Assembly: GCA_946481135.1 (NCBI GenBank)
Contig: CAMLMQ010000027.1
Coordinates: 1 to 20,759, forward strand
Reading direction: 5' to 3'
DNA: 20,759 nt
From: an uncultured Microbacteriaceae bacterium
Lineage (GTDB): Bacteria; Actinomycetota; Actinomycetes; Actinomycetales; Microbacteriaceae
The notes under the pieces were generated by a model that saw only the letters and a list, made by a program, of their open reading frames with translations, was not told where the DNA came from and did no database searches. Below are positions 6,627-14,870 of the stretch, piece after piece (positions within the stretch are counted from its first letter, which is position 1; each line of letters begins with the position of its first letter). A program made the position numbers and the translations under genes.

Positions 6627-8081
6627 TCAGCCCCGCAGGTAGACGGTCGTCGTCTCGGTGAAGAATTCGCGCGCCGCCGAGCCCTGCTCCTTCGGGCCGC
6701 GACCCGAGGTGCCCACGCCACCGAAGGGCACGTGCGGATCGGCGCCGCCGGACTCCGAATTGACGTGGAGCACGCCCACGTGGAGGTCGTCGATCGCGGC
6801 GAGCGCTCGGCCGAGATCGCGCGTGAAGACGGCGGCGGAAAGGCCGAACTCGCCGTCGCCCGCGAGGGCGAACGCCTCATCGGCGTCACGGGCGCGACGC
6901 ACGGCGAGGACGGGGCCGAAGAGCTCCTCGCGCCAGAGCACGCGGGCGACGCCGCTCTCCTCCTCGGGCAGCTCGAACACCGCCGGGGCCACGAAGTAGC
7001 CCTCGCGAGGAGCATCGCCGGAGTGCCGACCGGGCTCGGCGATGCCCGTCCCGCGCGCGTCGCCGACGACCGTCGCGACGCGGTCCCGCGCTCGGTCGTC
7101 GACGAGCGGTCCGAGATCGGTCGCCGGGTCGAGCGGATCGCCGAGCGACAGCGTCGCGATCCGTGTCCCGAGCCGCTCGAGGAACTCGTCGGCGACGCCG
7201 GACGTCACGACGAGGCGTGATGTCGCGGTGCACCGCTGCCCCGAGCCCCGGAACGCGCCGGCCACCACCTGGTCGACCGCGAGTTCGAGGTCGGCGTCGT
7301 CGAGCACGATGGAGGCGTTCTTGCCGCCGAGCTCCGCCTGGAACGGCACCCCCGCCGTCGCCAACCGCACGGCGAGGTCGCGCCCGACCCCCGTCGAGCC
7401 GGTGAACGTGTAGCCGTCGACATCCGATGTCGCGAGCCGGGCGCCGAGCGGCCCCGGTCCGACGACCAGGTTCAGCACCCCCGCCGGCAGCCCGGCGTCG
7501 TCGAGGGCCTCGGCGAGACGCTGCGCGAGGAGCGGCACGGTGCTCGCCGGCTTCCAGACCACCGTGTTGCCGTGCACGAGCGCGGGAGCGATCTTCCACG
7601 CGGGGATCGCGATCGGGAAGTTGAAGGGCGTCACCACCGCGACCACCCCCCGCGGGCGTCGCGTGACGAGGATGCGTTCGCCCGCCCGCGGCGAGGCGTA
7701 GAGCTCGCCGGCGTCGCGGTCGCCCGCGTCGCCGTGATACCGCAGGATCTGCGCCGCCCGGAGCACCTCCCCGTGCCCCTCGGCGAGAGGCTTGCCCTCC
7801 TCGCGGGAGAGCTCACGACCGAGGTGGTCGGCATCGCGCTCCAGCCGGTCGGCCGCCCGGCCCAGCACCTTCCCCCGCTCGGCCATCGGCGTGGCCGCCC
7901 ACTCCCGGGATGCGCGACGGGCGGCCAGGACGGCGCGATCGACGTCCGCGACGTCGGCGGTCGCCCCCTCCCCGACGACGACTCCCGGATGCGCGGGCTC
8001 GACGCTGTGCAGCACGGGGCCCGATCCTTCGACCCACGCGCCGTCGATGAGCAGCCGCAGAGGGGCGGGCGCGGCGCTCAT
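6627..8081 (-). CDS. NAD(P)-dependent aldehyde dehydrogenase (semialdehyde dehydrogenase-like)
   Basis: A 484-residue aldehyde dehydrogenase with all catalytic features: Asn154 in TPFNFP, Lys177 in VWKPAS, FTGST at 226-230, the general base Glu250 in AELGGKN and nucleophile Cys284 in GSGQRCTATSR. The sequence resembles the 2-oxoglutarate/succinate semialdehyde dehydrogenase branch. Its ATG overlaps the stop of the glutaryl-CoA dehydrogenase-like gene (ATGA, 8078-8081), so the two are translationally coupled. This suggests that it oxidises glutarate semialdehyde to glutarate, or a similar semialdehyde, in the same pathway. The frame is open far upstream through the preceding gene, but MSAAPAPLRLLIDGAWVEG is a normal family N-terminus. 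It ends 6 bases from the convergent MOSC fusion gene with no obvious terminator. Substrate specificity is inference from context. Confidence 0.88.
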   Translation of the reverse strand: MSAAPAPLRLLIDGAWVEGSGPVLHSVEPAHPGVVVGEGATADVADVDRAVLAARRASREWAATPMAERGKVLGRAADRLERDADHLGRELSREEGKPLAEGHGEVLRAAQILRYHGDAGDRDAGELYASPRAGERILVTRRPRGVVAVVTPFNFPIAIPAWKIAPALVHGNTVVWKPASTVPLLAQRLAEALDDAGLPAGVLNLVVGPGPLGARLATSDVDGYTFTGSTGVGRDLAVRLATAGVPFQAELGGKNASIVLDDADLELAVDQVVAGAFRGSGQRCTATSRLVVTSGVADEFLERLGTRIATLSLGDPLDPATDLGPLVDDRARDRVATVVGDARGTGIAEPGRHSGDAPREGYFVAPAVFELPEEESGVARVLWREELFGPVLAVRRARDADEAFALAGDGEFGLSAAVFTRDLGRALAAIDDLHVGVLHVNSESGGADPHVPFGGVGTSGRGPKEQGSAAREFFTETTTVYLRG

Positions 8082-9241
8082 CCGCGGAACGCCGAGAGGC
8101 CGGTGATCGCCTGTCCGACGACGAGGGCGTGCACTTCGTCGGTGCCCTCGTAGGTGCGCACCGACTCGAGATTCGCGGCGTGACGCATCGGGGAGTGCTC
8201 GAGCGTGATGCCGTTCCCGCCGAGCATGGCTCGCGCCTCGCGCGCGATGCGGATCGCCGCGCGTGTGTTCGACAGCTTCGCCATCGAGATCTGGTGCGGC
8301 TGCAGACGCCCGGCGTCCTTCATCCGACCCAGATGCAGGGCCAGCAGCTGTCCGTTGCCGATCTCCACGGCCATGTCCGCGAGCCGCGCCTGGGTGAGCT
8401 GGAAGCCCGCGAGCGGTCGGTCGAACTGGAGACGTCGCTGCGAGTACTCCACAACGGCCCGGTAGGAATCCAGCGCCGCGCCCATGACCCCCCAGGCGAT
8501 GCCGTAGCGCGCCTCGTTGAGGCACGCGAAAGGTCCGCGCAGGCCTTCGGCGCCGGGGAGTCGCGCCGCGTCGGGCACGCGGACGTCGGCGAGCTCGATG
8601 TCGCACTGGATGCTCGCGCGCATCGAGAGCTTCGGCGTGATCGGGGTCGCGGTGAAGCCGGGCGCATCGGTCGGGACGAGGAATCCGCGCACGCCGTGCT
8701 CGGTGCGCGCCCAGACGACCGCGACCTGGGCGATCGAGGCGAGACCGATCCAGCGTTTGGCCCCGTTGATGACCCAGTCGTCGCCGTCGCGGCGGGCGAA
8801 GGTCGTCATGCTCCCCGGGTCGGACCCCGCGCCCGGCTCGGTGAGGGCGAAGCAGCCGACGATCTCGCCGGTCGCCATGCGCGGCAGCAGGTTCGTCTTC
8901 TGCTCCTCGGACCCGTGCTTCGCGATCGCGCTCATCGCGAGCGATCCCTGCACCGAGACGAAGGTGCGCAGGCCCGAGTCGCCCGCCTCGAGCTCGGCGG
9001 CCGCGAGCCCGTACTCGACGGCGGAACGGCCGGCGCAGCCGTACCCCTCGAGGTGCATGCCGAGGACGCCGAGCCGACCGAGTTCGGGCACGAGGTCTCG
9101 GGGGAACCGGGCGCTCTCGAACCACTCCGCGATCCGTGGCCGCACGGACTGGTCGACGAACGTCCGCACCCGGGTGCGGATCGCCTTCTCGTCGTCGGTG
9201 AGGAGCGCGTCGAGGTCGAGGAGGTCATAGGGGTCCGGCAT
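8078..9241 (-). CDS. gcdH: Glutaryl-CoA dehydrogenase-like acyl-CoA dehydrogenase
   Basis: A 387-residue flavoprotein that oxidises, and in this subfamily usually decarboxylates, glutaryl-CoA to crotonyl-CoA plus CO2, passing electrons to ETF. The acyl-CoA dehydrogenase signatures are present: GCFALTEPGAGSDP (129-142), NGAKRWIGLASIA (159-171), RYGIAWGVMGAA (245-256) and AMLGGNGI (338-345). The catalytic base is Glu365 in RTYEGTDEVHAL, matching human Glu370. Glu85, Arg92 and Ser96 match human Glu87, Arg94 and Ser98, which bind the substrate's distal carboxylate; this alignment is from memory. The ATG at 9241 follows a TAGGGT box by 6 bases, suggesting a leaderless transcript. It is first in a two-gene operon with the aldehyde dehydrogenase and divergent from the PucR-type regulator. 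A related dicarboxyl-CoA substrate is the main alternative. Confidence 0.88.
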   Translation of the reverse strand: MPDPYDLLDLDALLTDDEKAIRTRVRTFVDQSVRPRIAEWFESARFPRDLVPELGRLGVLGMHLEGYGCAGRSAVEYGLAAAELEAGDSGLRTFVSVQGSLAMSAIAKHGSEEQKTNLLPRMATGEIVGCFALTEPGAGSDPGSMTTFARRDGDDWVINGAKRWIGLASIAQVAVVWARTEHGVRGFLVPTDAPGFTATPITPKLSMRASIQCDIELADVRVPDAARLPGAEGLRGPFACLNEARYGIAWGVMGAALDSYRAVVEYSQRRLQFDRPLAGFQLTQARLADMAVEIGNGQLLALHLGRMKDAGRLQPHQISMAKLSNTRAAIRIAREARAMLGGNGITLEHSPMRHAANLESVRTYEGTDEVHALVVGQAITGLSAFRG

Positions 9242-9247
9242 GCGGCC

Positions 9248-9253
9248 ACCCTA
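9248..9253 (-). promoter_or_regulatory. -10 box of the gcdH operon, suggesting a leaderless transcript
   Basis: TAGGGT on the minus strand ends 6 bases before the gcdH ATG, which would put the transcript start at or beside the start codon. It overlaps the 8-bp palindrome CCCTAGGG (9249-9256). No convincing -35 is seen, and no good Shine-Dalgarno sequence precedes the ATG, which fits leaderless initiation. Confidence 0.5.
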
Positions 9254-9304
9254 GGGAGCCGCGGCCGGGAGAGAGCGGGACGAAGAGCACAGTCGAGCGG
9301 CCTC

Positions 9305-9310
9305 TATGAT
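9305..9310 (+). promoter_or_regulatory. -10 box of the PucR-type regulator gene
   Basis: TATGAT is a near-consensus -10 element, 20 bases before the GTG start. AAGGAGG (9321-9327) follows as the ribosome binding site. A clear -35 box is missing, which could mean that transcription depends on an activator. Confidence 0.45.
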
Positions 9311-9330
9311 CGGATCGTCCAAGGAGGATC

Positions 9331-10836
9331 GTGGTCACGCTCTCGCGTCTGGTCGGCAGCATCCCGTCGGCGCTCGTCCCGCTGACCGCCGAGGCCCGCA
9401 CCCCGGTGCCGATCACCGGCATCCACATCTCCGAGTTGCGCGACCCGACGCCGTTCCTGGAGGGCGGGGAGCTCCTCCTGACCACCGGGATGCCCTTCGT
9501 CGACTCGCCCGGCATCATTCCGGACTATGTCGACCGCCTCCGCGCCCACGGGATCGCGGCGCTCGCGGTCGGCGTCGGCCCCGCCCTCGACGAGCCCCCG
9601 CCCCGACTGGCCGCTCACTGCGCCGAGGTCGGCTTCCCACTCCTGACGGTTCCGCGCGACGCCCCCTTCCTGAGCGTCACGCGCGCGTTCTGGGAGCTCG
9701 TCGGCGCATCGGACCGCGCCGGCCTGGTCGCCCAGCTCGGCACCCAGACGGCGATCGTGCGCGAGGCGTCCAAGCCCGACGGCGCGGCCGGCGTCGCCAC
9801 ACTCGTGGCGCAAGCGCTCGGCGGGTGGGCGGCCTACGTGCCCCTCCACGACGCGGAGCCGGTCGTCTGGCCGAGCACCCTCACCGGGGTGCTGTCGAGC
9901 CTCGCCGTCGAGGTTCGGCGCTTCGCCGCGGGGGGCAATGTCGGCGCGGCGACGTTCCCCCTGCACGGGTACGACGTGATCGCCCACCCGGTCGGAGCGG
10001 GTGACGTCGTGCGGGGCGCCCTCGCCGTCGGCGTCGGACGTCGGCTGACGGGGGCCGACCGACAGCTCATCCTCACGGCGACCGCGGCGATCGGGCTCTG
10101 GGAGCGCGTCCGCCTGAGCGCGCGTGCCGCGGAGCACACGGTCAGCGAGGCGATCGCGATGCTCGTCGTGTACGGCGACACCCGGGCGGCGGAGGTGCTG
10201 GCGTCGGTGTCGGGCGGACTGCCCCTTCCCTCGACGGTGCGCCTCTTCGCCAGCCCCGCGCCGACCGGCGACGGCGACCCGACGCGCGCCGAGGCGGACC
10301 TCGCCGAGCTCGTCGCCCGCGGGCTCGTCAGCCCGGACGCCGCCGAGCGGTCGCGGCCCGTCCGCTCGGTGGTGCTCGACGGCGTTCGAGTACTGCTCGT
10401 CGCCGGTCCGCTCCCCGGCGACCGCCGGACGACCTCCGCCGGAGGGGAGGACGGTGAGCTCACGGGAGCGCTCGGCGATGCGGTGCGCCCGCAGGAGGTG
10501 TCGGCGACCGTCGCGCGGGTGCTGCGACGCGCGCGCGAGGCGGGCCGGGGCGACGTGCTCACCGGGGCGGCCCCGACCGGACGCCGGGCCGGCGAAGCGG
10601 CCGTCGCCCGCCTCGCCGCCTACGAGCGCGCTCCCCTCGTGGCGACCGTGCGGAGCTTCCTCCGACACCGCGGCAGTTGGGAGGCCGCCGCCCGCGAACT
10701 CGGGGTGCACCGCAACACCATCCGCAATCGCGTCCGCATCATCACGGAAGAACTCGCCGTGGACTTGGACGATCCCGACCTGTGCGCGGAACTCTGGCTC
10801 GAGCTCCGGGACCAGCCCGACCATCTCCCGCACTAG
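9331..10836 (+). CDS. PucR family transcriptional regulator
   Basis: A 501-residue regulator. The N-terminal part (about 1-125) matches the PucR purine-catabolism-regulator domain, with GIHISELRDPTPFLEGGELL and GIAALAVGVG. The middle is poorly conserved and probably senses an effector. The last 70 residues carry the PucR-type helix-turn-helix (about 440-475), with AARELGVHRNTIRNRV. The GTG at 9331 was chosen because AAGGAGG lies just upstream (GGAGG ends 3 bases before the GTG) and the product starts at the conserved LSRLVGS. It is divergent from gcdH and 77 bases upstream of gabT, so it most likely controls one or both. PucR-family members often activate genes for nitrogen compounds such as purines, amino acids and GABA. 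The effector is not known. Confidence 0.87.
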   Translation: MVTLSRLVGSIPSALVPLTAEARTPVPITGIHISELRDPTPFLEGGELLLTTGMPFVDSPGIIPDYVDRLRAHGIAALAVGVGPALDEPPPRLAAHCAEVGFPLLTVPRDAPFLSVTRAFWELVGASDRAGLVAQLGTQTAIVREASKPDGAAGVATLVAQALGGWAAYVPLHDAEPVVWPSTLTGVLSSLAVEVRRFAAGGNVGAATFPLHGYDVIAHPVGAGDVVRGALAVGVGRRLTGADRQLILTATAAIGLWERVRLSARAAEHTVSEAIAMLVVYGDTRAAEVLASVSGGLPLPSTVRLFASPAPTGDGDPTRAEADLAELVARGLVSPDAAERSRPVRSVVLDGVRVLLVAGPLPGDRRTTSAGGEDGELTGALGDAVRPQEVSATVARVLRRAREAGRGDVLTGAAPTGRRAGEAAVARLAAYERAPLVATVRSFLRHRGSWEAAARELGVHRNTIRNRVRIITEELAVDLDDPDLCAELWLELRDQPDHLPH

Positions 10837-10901
10837 CTCGTTCGGCTACCGTGGCGCTCCTGCTGTGCGGATCGCACCATCTCGGGCGTCGGCGTTGCCC
10901 G

Positions 10902-10907
10902 TAGCCT
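10902..10907 (+). promoter_or_regulatory. -10 box of gabT, suggesting a leaderless transcript
   Basis: TAGCCT ends 6 bases before the gabT ATG, and there is no Shine-Dalgarno sequence in between, so the mRNA probably begins at the start codon. A weak upstream TACCGT (10847-10852) could be a second -10 box. The 77-base gap after the regulator gene otherwise holds nothing recognisable. Confidence 0.45.
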
Positions 10908-10913
10908 CCCCGC

Positions 10914-12266
10914 ATGAGCGCAACCACCGGCATCCCCGTCCGCCCCGTGGACCGACGGGTCGCCGGCCCGATCCCGGGGGCGCGCTCGCTCGAGCTGCAG
11001 GCGCGACGCGACACGGAGCTGCCCCGAGGTCTCGGACGAACGCTGCCGATCTTCGTCGAGTCCGCCGGCGACGGGGTGCTGCGCGACGTCGACGGCAACC
11101 AGGTGATCGACTTCGCCTCGGGCATCGCCGTCACGAGTGTCGGCGCCGCACATCCCGAGGTCGCCGCACGCATCGCGGAGCAGGCGGCGCTGCTCACCCA
11201 CTCGTGCTTCATGGTCACCCAGTACCCCGGATACGTCGAGGTGGCCTCGCGGCTGAACCGGCTCGCTCCGGGAAGCCACGCCAAGAAGACCGCGCTCTTC
11301 ACGACCGGGGCGGAAGCGGTGGAGAACGCGGTGCGCATCGCCCGCGCGCACACCGGACGCCCCGCGATCGTGACGCTCGAGCACGCCTTCCACGGCCGCA
11401 CCCAGCTCACGATGACGATGACGGCGAAGAACAAGCCCTATCGCGACGGTCTCGGACCCGTCGCGGGCGACGTGTATCGGGCGCCGGCGCCCTACCCGTT
11501 CCGCTGGCCCGGCGGCGCCGAGAGGAGCGCGGAGCAGGCCGCGACCAAACTCGCGGAGATCGTCGAGACGCAGATCGGGCCGACGAACGTTGCGGCGATC
11601 GTCGTCGAGCCCGTGCAGGGCGAGGGCGGGTTCATCGTGCCCCCTCCGGGCTACCTCGCCCGCGTTCGCGAACTCTGCGACCGCCACGGCATCGTCATGA
11701 TCGCCGACGAGATCCAGTGCGGACTCGGTCGCACGGGGGCGATGTTCGCGATCGACCACGAGGGCGTCGTGCCCGACCTCATCACGCTCGCCAAGGCACT
11801 CGGCGGGGGGATGCCGATCTCGGCGGTGGTCGGCCGCGCCGAGATCATGGATGCGGTCGCGCCGGGCGGCCTCGGTGGCACCTACGCGGGGAACCCGGTG
11901 GCGTGCGCCGCCGCGCTCGCGGTGCTCGACCTGATGGAACGCGACGACCTTCCTGGCCGCGCGCGGGCGATCGAGGCGATCGTCCGTCCGGAGCTCGACG
12001 AGCTCGCCGCCGCGTCGGCGCTCGTCGGCGAAGTGCGTGGTCGCGGCGCGATGCTCGCGATCGAGTTCGTCGCCGAGGACGGCCACACGCCCAACCCGGA
12101 GGCGGCGGCGCGCATCTCGTCCGCATGCCATGCGCGCGGTCTCCTCACCCTCGTCTGCGGGACGTTCGGGAACGTCATCCGCCTGCTGCCGCCCCTCGTG
12201 ATCGGCGACGACCTGTTGCGTGAGGGCCTCGCGATCCTGACCGACGAGGTGCGAGCCGCCTCGTGA
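10914..12266 (+). CDS. gabT: 4-aminobutyrate/5-aminovalerate aminotransferase (class III)
   Basis: A 450-residue PLP-dependent class III aminotransferase. The likely PLP lysine is Lys294 in LITLAKALGGGMP, with Asp265 in MIADEIQCGLGRTG binding the pyridine nitrogen. The phosphate-binding region TGAEAVENAVRIAR (131-144), AFHGRTQLTMTMT and EPVQGEGGF (232-240) are hallmarks of the GabT group. It transfers the terminal amino group of GABA, and in many bacteria of 5-aminovalerate, to 2-oxoglutarate, giving succinate or glutarate semialdehyde. The start codon follows a -10-like box, suggesting leaderless translation. The stop overlaps the CoA-transferase start (GTGA), so these are coupled, and a PatD-like aldehyde dehydrogenase follows. 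This setting favours the C5 route to glutarate, but activity on GABA cannot be excluded. Confidence 0.9.
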   Translation: MSATTGIPVRPVDRRVAGPIPGARSLELQARRDTELPRGLGRTLPIFVESAGDGVLRDVDGNQVIDFASGIAVTSVGAAHPEVAARIAEQAALLTHSCFMVTQYPGYVEVASRLNRLAPGSHAKKTALFTTGAEAVENAVRIARAHTGRPAIVTLEHAFHGRTQLTMTMTAKNKPYRDGLGPVAGDVYRAPAPYPFRWPGGAERSAEQAATKLAEIVETQIGPTNVAAIVVEPVQGEGGFIVPPPGYLARVRELCDRHGIVMIADEIQCGLGRTGAMFAIDHEGVVPDLITLAKALGGGMPISAVVGRAEIMDAVAPGGLGGTYAGNPVACAAALAVLDLMERDDLPGRARAIEAIVRPELDELAAASALVGEVRGRGAMLAIEFVAEDGHTPNPEAAARISSACHARGLLTLVCGTFGNVIRLLPPLVIGDDLLREGLAILTDEVRAAS

Positions 12267-13399
12267 CTCGGCCACCGCTCGACGGGCTGCTCGTCGCCGA
12301 TCTGAGCCGCATCCTGGCCGGCCCGACCGCGACGACGATGCTCGCCGACCTCGGCGCCCGGGTGATCAAGGTCGAGCGTCCGGGAAGCGGCGACGACACG
12401 CGCTCATGGGGTCCGCCGTGGGCCGGGTCGACGAGCTCGTACTTCGAGAGCGCGAACCGCTCGAAGGAGTCGGTCGCGCTCGACTTCGAGGACGCCGCGG
12501 ACCTCGCGGTCGTGCGGACCCTCGTCGCCCGGGCCGACATCGTCGTCCAGAACTACCGGGTCGGCGCGCTCGCACGGTTCGGCCTCGACGCCGCCTCCGT
12601 CAGAGCTCGCAACCCGCGGGCGGTCTACGTCTCGATCACCGGGTTCGGCACCGGGCCGGGTGCCGGTCTGCCCGGCTACGATCTGCTCGCCCAAGCGCTC
12701 AGCGGTCTCATGAGCATCACCGGCGATCTCGACGGCGCACCCACCAAGACGGGGGTCGCCATCGTCGACCTGCTCACCGCGAAGGATGCCGTGATGGGCG
12801 TGCTCGCGGCGCTGCGGCATCGTGACCGCACGGGCGAGGGGCAGGAGATCGAAGTCGACCTGCTCACCTCCGCGGTGACGTCCCTCGCGAACCAGGCCTC
12901 GGCCTATCTCGCGACGGGGATCCCTCCGGCACGGATGGGCAACCGGCATCCCTCGATCGCCCCCTATGAGACCCTGCGCTGCCGAGACGGCCATCTCGCG
13001 CTCGCCGTCGGCACCGATCGCCAGTTCGCGGCGACCGCCGAGGTGCTCGGCGACCCCGGGCTCGCCGTCGACCCCCGCTTCCGGACGAACGCCGACCGCG
13101 TCGGCCACCGCGACGCGCTGGCCGGACTGCTGGAGGCGCGTCTCAGCACCGAGGACGTCGCGACCTGGGTCGCACGCCTCTCGGAGCGCGGAGTTCCCGC
13201 CGGCAAGGTCAACGACCTCCGCGACGCGCTCACGTTCGCCGCCCGCCTCGACCCGGATGTGCTGGTGGATGTCGGCGCCGCCCATCCGCCGCAGCTCCGG
13301 CACCCCGTGCGCTACTCGGGCTTCGCGCCCACCCCTCCCGCTCCGCCGCCGGCGCTCGACGAGCACGGTGCGCGGGTGCGGTCCTGGTTGACCGTCTGA
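12263..13399 (+). CDS. CaiB/BaiF (class III) CoA-transferase, glutarate CoA-transferase-like
   Basis: A 378-residue class III CoA-transferase. The N-terminus (LDGLLVADLSRILAGPTATTML) and VIKVERPGSGDDTRSWGPP are typical. The predicted nucleophile is Asp169 in GVAIVDLLTAKDAVMG, the same number as the catalytic Asp of formyl-CoA transferase. GYDLLAQALSGLMSITG and the NRHPSIAPYETLRCRDGH region resemble human SUGCT, the succinyl-CoA:glutarate CoA-transferase, as recalled from memory. The GTG start overlaps the gabT stop by 4 bases. Together with gabT and the nearby glutaryl-CoA dehydrogenase-like gene, the best inference is activation of glutarate to glutaryl-CoA with succinyl-CoA as donor. Other acids such as itaconate or hydroxymethylglutarate are possible alternatives. 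Confidence 0.87.
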   Translation: MTRPPLDGLLVADLSRILAGPTATTMLADLGARVIKVERPGSGDDTRSWGPPWAGSTSSYFESANRSKESVALDFEDAADLAVVRTLVARADIVVQNYRVGALARFGLDAASVRARNPRAVYVSITGFGTGPGAGLPGYDLLAQALSGLMSITGDLDGAPTKTGVAIVDLLTAKDAVMGVLAALRHRDRTGEGQEIEVDLLTSAVTSLANQASAYLATGIPPARMGNRHPSIAPYETLRCRDGHLALAVGTDRQFAATAEVLGDPGLAVDPRFRTNADRVGHRDALAGLLEARLSTEDVATWVARLSERGVPAGKVNDLRDALTFAARLDPDVLVDVGAAHPPQLRHPVRYSGFAPTPPAPPPALDEHGARVRSWLTV

Positions 13400-13420
13400 C
13401 CCACGAAAGGAAGAACACCC

Positions 13421-14857
13421 ATGGCTCCGCGCATCCTGAAGAACTTCGTCGACGGCGCGTACGTCGACCCGACGAGCGACTCGACGCTCGACATCGTCAA
13501 TCCGGCGACCGAGGAGGTCTTCGCGACGTCCCCCGCGTCGAGCGAAGCCGACGTCGACGCCGCCTACCGCGCGGCGTCCCGGGCGTTCGAGACCTGGGGG
13601 GAGGCGACGCCCGCCGAGCGCTCGCGGGCGCTGCTGCGGTTCGCGGATGCCGTCGAGGCCCGCGCCGACGAACTCGCCGACCTCGAGAGCGAGAACACGG
13701 GCAAGCCGCGGGCGGGTCTCGTGGGCGACGAGATCGACGTCATGGTCGACCAGATCCGGTTCTTCGCCGGCGCCGCCCGCAACCTCGAGGGCCGCGCCAC
13801 CGCCGAGTACATGAAGGACCACACGTCGTCGATCCGACGCGAGCCGATCGGCGTGATCGGGCAGGTCACTCCCTGGAATTACCCGATGATGATGGCAATC
13901 TGGAAGATCGCGCCCGCGATCGCGGCCGGCAACACCGTCGTGCTGAAGCCGTCGGACACGACCCCGGTGTCGAGTCTCTTCCTCGCCGAGCTGATGTCGG
14001 AGTTCGTCCCGGCCGGCGTGCTCAACGTCGTCACCGGGGATCGCGACACGGGCCGCGCGATCGTCGCGAACCGCATCCCGCAGATGGTCTCGATCACCGG
14101 GTCGGTGCGGGCGGGCATGGAAGTCGCCGGTTCGGCGGCGCTCGACCTCAAGCGTGTGCATCTGGAACTCGGCGGCAAGGCTCCCGTGGTCGTCTTCGAC
14201 GACGCCGACATCGAGGCCGCCGTCGAGGGCATCGCCGTCGCCGGCTACTACAACGCGGGGCAGGACTGCACCGCGGCGACCCGAGTACTCGTTCAGCAGG
14301 GCGTCCACGACGAGTTCGTCGCCGCCCTCGCCGAGTACGCGACGGCGAACGCGCTCACGGGCACTCCCGACCGAGCGGACATCCTCTTCGGCGCGCTGGC
14401 GTCGCGCGCGCAGCTCGAGCGGGTGCAGGGCTTCGTCGAGCGCCTGCCCGACCACGCCGAGGTCGCGGCGGGCGGCTCGCGCGAAGGGACGTCGGGATTC
14501 TTCCACCAGGCGACGGTCATCGCCGGCCTGCGCCAAGACGACGAGGTCGTGCAGAGCGAGATCTTCGGCCCCGTGATCACGACGCAGGCGTTCACCGACG
14601 AGTCACAGGCGCTGAAGTGGGCGAACGGCGTGCAGTACGGCCTCGCCTCGAGCGTCTGGACCCGCGACCACGGTCGTGCGATGCGGATGGCGAAGGGTCT
14701 CGACTTCGGCTGCGTGTGGATCAACACCCACATCCCGCTCGTCGCCGAGATGCCGCACGGCGGGTTCAAGCACTCCGGCTACGGCAAGGACCTGTCGATG
14801 TACGGCTTCGAGGACTACACGCGCATCAAGCACGTGATGTCGTACATCGGAGACTGA
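13421..14857 (+). CDS. Gamma-aminobutyraldehyde dehydrogenase family protein (PatD-like)
   Basis: A 478-residue NAD-dependent aldehyde dehydrogenase with Asn153 in TPWNYP, Lys176 in LKPSD, Glu249 in HLELGGKAP and nucleophile Cys283 in YYNAGQDCTAATR. The GYYNAGQDCTA stretch and the C-terminal WINTHIPLVAEMPHGGFKHS followed by GYGKDLSMYGFEDYT match E. coli PatD (YdcW) closely, as I recall it. PatD oxidises 4-aminobutanal to GABA, and related enzymes accept 5-aminopentanal from cadaverine. The gene starts 21 bases after the CoA-transferase stop, with a GAAAGGAAG ribosome binding site, so it belongs to the gabT operon. It would supply the omega-amino acid that the aminotransferase consumes. It ends 13 bases from the convergent Lrp-type gene. 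The exact chain length of its substrate is unknown. Confidence 0.88.
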   Translation: MAPRILKNFVDGAYVDPTSDSTLDIVNPATEEVFATSPASSEADVDAAYRAASRAFETWGEATPAERSRALLRFADAVEARADELADLESENTGKPRAGLVGDEIDVMVDQIRFFAGAARNLEGRATAEYMKDHTSSIRREPIGVIGQVTPWNYPMMMAIWKIAPAIAAGNTVVLKPSDTTPVSSLFLAELMSEFVPAGVLNVVTGDRDTGRAIVANRIPQMVSITGSVRAGMEVAGSAALDLKRVHLELGGKAPVVVFDDADIEAAVEGIAVAGYYNAGQDCTAATRVLVQQGVHDEFVAALAEYATANALTGTPDRADILFGALASRAQLERVQGFVERLPDHAEVAAGGSREGTSGFFHQATVIAGLRQDDEVVQSEIFGPVITTQAFTDESQALKWANGVQYGLASSVWTRDHGRAMRMAKGLDFGCVWINTHIPLVAEMPHGGFKHSGYGKDLSMYGFEDYTRIKHVMSYIGD

Positions 14858-14870
14858 TCCCGCACCCGCC

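Noticed and set aside
6627..9125. An 832-codon frame that would fuse extra sequence to the aldehyde dehydrogenase
   Set aside because: The extra N-terminal part is an Arg-rich shadow of the glutaryl-CoA dehydrogenase gene; the ATG at 8081 gives a normal family N-terminus and an ATGA overlap.
10124..12223. A 699-codon plus-strand frame overlapping the regulator and gabT in another frame
   Set aside because: It is rich in Arg, Pro and Ser with no motifs, whereas both real genes are well supported in their own frames.
12404..14536. A 710-codon minus-strand frame opposite the CoA-transferase and PatD-like genes
   Set aside because: Both plus-strand genes have intact catalytic motifs; the antisense frame has no recognisable domain and reflects codon bias.
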